Of a stretch of DNA of 64,000 bases, positions 60,725-64,000 are shown piece by piece. Every line of letters starts with the position of its first letter. Position 1 is the stretch's first letter. Source of the DNA: Clostridia bacterium (GTDB taxonomy: Bacteria > Bacillota > Clostridia > Christensenellales > CAG-138). A model generated the notes under the pieces. The model saw only the letters and a list, made by a program, of their open reading frames with translations. It ran no database searches and was not told the origin of the DNA. The translations under genes and the position numbers were made by a program. The stretch covers positions 1-64,000 of the forward strand of contig JAUNJX010000007.1 in assembly GCA_030533005.1 (NCBI GenBank), in the 5' to 3' direction.

Positions 60725-60793
60725 GGCTTTACCATAATGTATGCTTTTGTGATTATGCAGAAGCATAAATCTGATTTGGAGGATAAAAGGAAC

Positions 60794-61984
60794 ATGAAAA
60801 AAACTTTCGCCATCCTTCTGGCACTGTGCCTGATCGTCGCCATGTTTACCGGCTGCGCTTCTCAGAGCGCTTCCGCTGGCGGTGACGTCGTAAAAATCGG
60901 CGTCTATGAACCCGCTTCCGGCGATAACGGCGCAGGCGGCAAGCAGGAGACCCTCGGTATCCAGTACGCCAACAGCCAGGTCAACACCGTCGAGATCGGC
61001 GGCAAGACCTACACCGTAGAGCTCGTGATCGTGGACAATGAGTCCAGCAACGACAAGGGCCCCACCGCCGCTTCCAATCTGGTATCCGCGGGCGTATCCG
61101 TGGCGTTGGGTTCTTACGGCTCCGGCGTCTCCATCGCGGCAAGCGATGTTTTCGCCAAGGCGGGCATCCCCGTCATCGGCGTTACCTGCACCAACCCGCA
61201 GGTCACCGAGGGCAACACCCACTATTTCCGTATCTGCTTCCTCGATCCCTTCCAGGGCACGGTTCTTGCGAACTTCGCGGCGGGCGACTTCGGCGCCAAG
61301 ACCGCTTACAGCCTTGCCAAGCTGGGTGACGATTATTCCGTAGGTCTGTGCAACTATTTTAATGAAGCTTTTGAAGCGCTCGGCGGCACCGTCGTTTACG
61401 AAACCTTCCCCGAGGGCAACAGTGACTTCACCTCTTACCTGACCACCGCTGCCAACAGCGGCGCGGACGTATTCTTCGCCCCCGTCTCCACCGAGGCTGC
61501 TGCGCTCATCATCGACCAGGCCGCTTCTCAGGGTCTTGCAGCCCCCATCCTGGCCGGCGACACCTGGGACAGCAACGTCATCACCGAAGCTGCCAAGGGC
61601 AAGAACGTTGACGTATACGTCACCACCTTCTTCGACGAGGGCGACACCTCCGAAGCGGGCGTAGCGTTCGTTACCGGCTTCAAAGAGTGGCTCAACGCCA
61701 ACCCCAACATGCTGACCAACAACGGCGGCAATGACGCCGTGGCAGCCGTTTCCGCCATGGGCTATGACGCTTACATGGTCGCCCTCGAGGCTCTCAAGGC
61801 CGCCGGCTCCACCGAGCCCGCCAAGGTCAACGAGGCGCTTTGGGGAACCACCCACACCGGTGTTTCCGGCGCCATCGCGTTTGATTCCACCACCGGCGAC
61901 GCCATCCGTGACGTTGCGTTCATCAAGCATGCCAACAACGAGACCGGCACTTGGGAGTTCGTCCGCATTCAGGGCGTTTCTTAA
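60794..61984 (+). CDS. Branched-chain amino acid ABC transporter substrate-binding lipoprotein
   Basis: 396 residues. The lipoprotein signal peptide ends MFTGC (Cys21). The mature part is a LivJ-type periplasmic-binding protein (Peripla_BP_6): VKIGVYEPASGDNGAGGKQ, ALGSYGSGVSIAASDVFAKAG, FRICFLDPFQGTVLANFA and AYDAYMVALEALKAAG-like C-terminal pattern. AAAGGAAC precedes the chosen ATG; upstream in-frame codons lie before the promoter and are not used. The permeases follow. Confidence 0.9.
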   Translation: MKKTFAILLALCLIVAMFTGCASQSASAGGDVVKIGVYEPASGDNGAGGKQETLGIQYANSQVNTVEIGGKTYTVELVIVDNESSNDKGPTAASNLVSAGVSVALGSYGSGVSIAASDVFAKAGIPVIGVTCTNPQVTEGNTHYFRICFLDPFQGTVLANFAAGDFGAKTAYSLAKLGDDYSVGLCNYFNEAFEALGGTVVYETFPEGNSDFTSYLTTAANSGADVFFAPVSTEAAALIIDQAASQGLAAPILAGDTWDSNVITEAAKGKNVDVYVTTFFDEGDTSEAGVAFVTGFKEWLNANPNMLTNNGGNDAVAAVSAMGYDAYMVALEALKAAGSTEPAKVNEALWGTTHTGVSGAIAFDSTTGDAIRDVAFIKHANNETGTWEFVRIQGVS

Positions 61985-62031
61985 GAGATTGCAGGTCTAA
62001 GGCAAAACACAAGCACATCCTGATTATCTAT

Positions 62032-62070
62032 GGCGGCGGGAAGCCTCTTGCCTCCCGCCGTCTTATTTTT
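62032..62070 (+). terminator. Partial terminator between binding protein and permease genes
   Basis: GGCGGCGGGA / TCCCGCCGTC with an 11-base loop and TTATTTTT after it. Read-through would supply the permeases, while most transcripts stop after the binding protein. Confidence 0.65.
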
Positions 62071-62120
62071 GAGAGCAGCTCAATCTCGTAACGCTCCATA
62101 ATGACGGAGGTAAACAGCAT

Positions 62121-63005
62121 ATGGATTTCTTGCATGCCAATCTGCCCTATATTCTCGCGGGTATTTCCGTGGGCGGGCAGTACGCACTGATCGCCATCGG
62201 CTACACCATGGTCTATGGCATATTGCGCCTTATCAATTTCGCGCACGGCGACGTATTCATGATTGCGGGTCTTGTGATGATCTACGCCGCGGCCTCCATG
62301 CCGCTTTACATCGCGCTGCCGCTTACCGTGATCGTGACCGTGCTGATAGGCTTCATCATCGAACGCGTCGCCTACAAACCGCTTAGAAATGCACCGCGTA
62401 TGTCGGTCATGATAAGCGCCATCGGCGTATCCTATCTTTTGCAAAATCTCGCCCTGTATGTCACGGGCGGTCTATCCAAAATGTATCCCACGATCCCGGG
62501 AATCAGCAATTCCATCACCATCTTCGGCGCCACGACCAAGGTCGTCACCGTCGTCACGCCGGTTTTGACGCTGGTGCTGGTCATCGCGCTGGTGCTCTTC
62601 ATCCAGAAAACCAAGATCGGCATGGCCATGCGCGCAGTCTCCAAGGATTTTGAGACCAGCCAGCTCATGGGCATCAAGATCAACTCGGTCATCAGCGCCA
62701 CCTTTATCATAGGTTCGCTGCTCGCCGCGGTGGCATCTTTCCTCTATTTTTCCAATTACGCCGCCGTCGTCCCCACCTCCGGCGCAATGCCCGGCCTTAA
62801 AGCCTTCGTTGCGGCCGTGTTCGGCGGTATAGGCTCCATCCCCGGCGCCGTGATCGGCGCGTTCATCATCGGCATATGCGAGAACATCATCAAGGGCCTC
62901 GGTTGGACGACCTTCTCCGACGCTTTCACGTTCGCGCTGCTCATCATCATCCTCATTGTGAAGCCCACCGGCCTGTTCGGTGAACGCGCTTCCGAGAAAG
63001 TGTAA
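62121..63005 (+). CDS. livH: Branched-chain amino acid ABC transporter permease LivH
   Basis: 294 residues with about eight helices. ISVGGQYALIAIGYTMVYGILRLINFAHGD is the LivH signature, and GMAMRAVSKDFETSQLMGI and KAFVAAVFGGIGSIPGAVIGA are conserved. It forms the membrane channel with LivM. GGAGG precedes the ATG by ten bases. Confidence 0.93.
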   Translation: MDFLHANLPYILAGISVGGQYALIAIGYTMVYGILRLINFAHGDVFMIAGLVMIYAAASMPLYIALPLTVIVTVLIGFIIERVAYKPLRNAPRMSVMISAIGVSYLLQNLALYVTGGLSKMYPTIPGISNSITIFGATTKVVTVVTPVLTLVLVIALVLFIQKTKIGMAMRAVSKDFETSQLMGIKINSVISATFIIGSLLAAVASFLYFSNYAAVVPTSGAMPGLKAFVAAVFGGIGSIPGAVIGAFIIGICENIIKGLGWTTFSDAFTFALLIIILIVKPTGLFGERASEKV

Positions 63006-63015
63006 GGTGACGCAT

Positions 63016-64000
63016 ATGGATCAGAAAAAGAAACAGGATTTGATCGTTTCGGCATGCCTTATCGCCTTCATACTGGTCGTGCTGTTCGTGCTGGAAAAGA
63101 TCATGCCGTCGGGCAACATGCTTTTCGTCGTATTGAAGAAGGGCGCCATCTACGCGCTGGTCGCGGTCTCCATGAACCTGCTGAACGGCTTTACGGGGCT
63201 GTTTTCGCTGGGTCAGGCGGGCTTCATGCTCATCGGCGCGTATACCTACGCCATCTTTACCATTCCGCCGGATCAGCGTCTGGCCGTTTACCAGTACTTT
63301 GACGGCGGCGTCGTGCAGTTCACCGTGCCGATCATCGTCGCGTTTTTGCTGGCCGCAGCCGTGGCGGGGCTTTTTGCCTTCCTCATCGGCTTGCCCGTGC
63401 TCAGGCTCAAAAGCGACTATCTGGCGATCGCCACGCTGGGCTTTGCCGAGATCATCCGCGCGTTCTTCCAGTGGGACGTTCTTGGTCCCATCACCAACGG
63501 CTCCAACCTCCTTCGCAAGTTCCCAACGTTTGATTCGGTGCTCTTTCCCTTCATTGTATCGGGCATATGCATCGCCATCATCGTATTGCTGATCAATTCG
63601 TCCTACGGGCGCGCCTTCAAGGCCATCCGCGACGATGAGATCGCGGCGGAGGCCATGGGCATCAACCTCTTTAAGCACAAGGAGATGGCCTTTGTCATAA
63701 GCTCCGCCTTCGCGGGCGTTTCCGGCGCACTCCTTGCGATGTATCAGACCACCGTGCAGGCCGCAGCCTTCAAATCGGCCATGACGTATGAGATTTTGCT
63801 CATCGTGGTCATCGGCGGCATCGGCTCCATCACGGGAAGCTGCCTCGCCTCCTTCCTGTTCGTTGCGTGCAGCGAATGGTGGCTGCGCTTCCTCGATAAC
63901 GAAACCTTCATAGGCGCGTGGCAGGTACCTCTGCTTCGTTCCGGCTTCCGCAAGGTCGTATTCTCCGTCATCATCATGATCATGGTGCTTTTCTACAACC
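63016..64000 (+). CDS. livM: Branched-chain amino acid ABC transporter permease LivM (3' end outside window)
   Basis: The frame is open to the right edge, giving 328 residues. It starts MDQKKKQDLIVSACLIAF and has the LivM segments SMNLLNGFTGLFSLGQAGFM, LKSDYLAIATLGFAEIIRA, RAFKAIRDDEIAAEAMGIN and ILLIVVIGGIGSITGSCLAS. It lies ten bases after livH. The ATPase genes livG and livF probably follow outside the window. Confidence 0.92.
   Translation, partial: MDQKKKQDLIVSACLIAFILVVLFVLEKIMPSGNMLFVVLKKGAIYALVAVSMNLLNGFTGLFSLGQAGFMLIGAYTYAIFTIPPDQRLAVYQYFDGGVVQFTVPIIVAFLLAAAVAGLFAFLIGLPVLRLKSDYLAIATLGFAEIIRAFFQWDVLGPITNGSNLLRKFPTFDSVLFPFIVSGICIAIIVLLINSSYGRAFKAIRDDEIAAEAMGINLFKHKEMAFVISSAFAGVSGALLAMYQTTVQAAAFKSAMTYEILLIVVIGGIGSITGSCLASFLFVACSEWWLRFLDNETFIGAWQVPLLRSGFRKVVFSVIIMIMVLFYN

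Noticed and set aside
1-64000. CRISPR arrays, prophage, tRNA or rRNA genes
   Set aside because: No regularly spaced repeats, phage structural genes, tRNA cloverleaf or rRNA signature was recognised on reading both strands.

Overview
The window is a GC-rich, gene-dense stretch of chromosome from a Gram-positive anaerobe of the class Clostridia; genus and species cannot be fixed from this sequence. The evidence is a large SRP RNA with an Alu-like domain, lipoproteins and a sortase-type surface protein instead of outer-membrane proteins, a ptb-buk pair with 2-oxoacid:ferredoxin oxidoreductase genes, YesM/YesN-type signalling, and the Firmicutes-type rpsF-ssb-rpsR / yybS-gdpP-rplI-dnaB gene order. 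I see no phage genes, insertion sequence, CRISPR array or tRNA gene.

Layout. 0-4 kb: the 3' end of a CARDB-like surface protein, then a minus-strand group (TetR regulator, rsgA, methyltransferase, and a flavoprotein with its own promoter). 4-13.2 kb: a sugar regulon, made of a YesN-type response regulator, a YesM/LytS-type kinase and a sugar-binding lipoprotein, followed by a YtfQRT-YjfF-like ABC transporter. 13.3-18.3 kb: DUF3795 protein, EamA exporter, serC-serA, galK. 18.4-24.1 kb: trpS and, divergent from it, dnaX-ybaB-recR-lipoprotein, then yegP-like and RsbW-like genes. 24.2-30 kb: a secreted MucBP-like protein and a 1482-residue c-di-GMP enzyme. 30-33.2 kb: a membrane protein, galM, a QueG-like Fe-S protein, SRP RNA and a block of hairpins.

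33.2-42.1 kb is the most coherent metabolic locus. Two aminotransferases, a four-subunit VOR-type oxidoreductase, a P-loop ATPase of unknown role, butyrate kinase and phosphate butyryltransferase are all on the minus strand, with a FadR-type regulator divergent at the head. Together they could turn amino acids into 2-oxoacids, acyl-CoAs, acyl phosphates and finally acids plus ATP and reduced ferredoxin. The branched-chain amino acid ABC transporter (60.8-64 kb, cut by the window end) and the sodium:alanine-type symporter (58.9-60.3 kb) fit an amino-acid-using lifestyle.

42.4-58.4 kb is almost all minus strand: a VPSTG-anchored surface protein, Ser/Thr kinase, XRE regulator, dnaB, rplI, gdpP, yybS, rpsR, ssb, rpsF, gltX, glnS, a ProX-like deacylase, rlmH, walJ and a two-gene chromate transporter.

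Two intergenic regions (42.1-42.3 and 50.7-50.9 kb) carry inverted copies of one hairpin-rich repeat whose terminal module recurs at 33.1 kb. I do not recognise this element. Several genes (galK, the QueG-like gene, the chromate transporter) have a -10 box so close to the start codon, with no ribosome binding site, that their mRNAs are probably leaderless.
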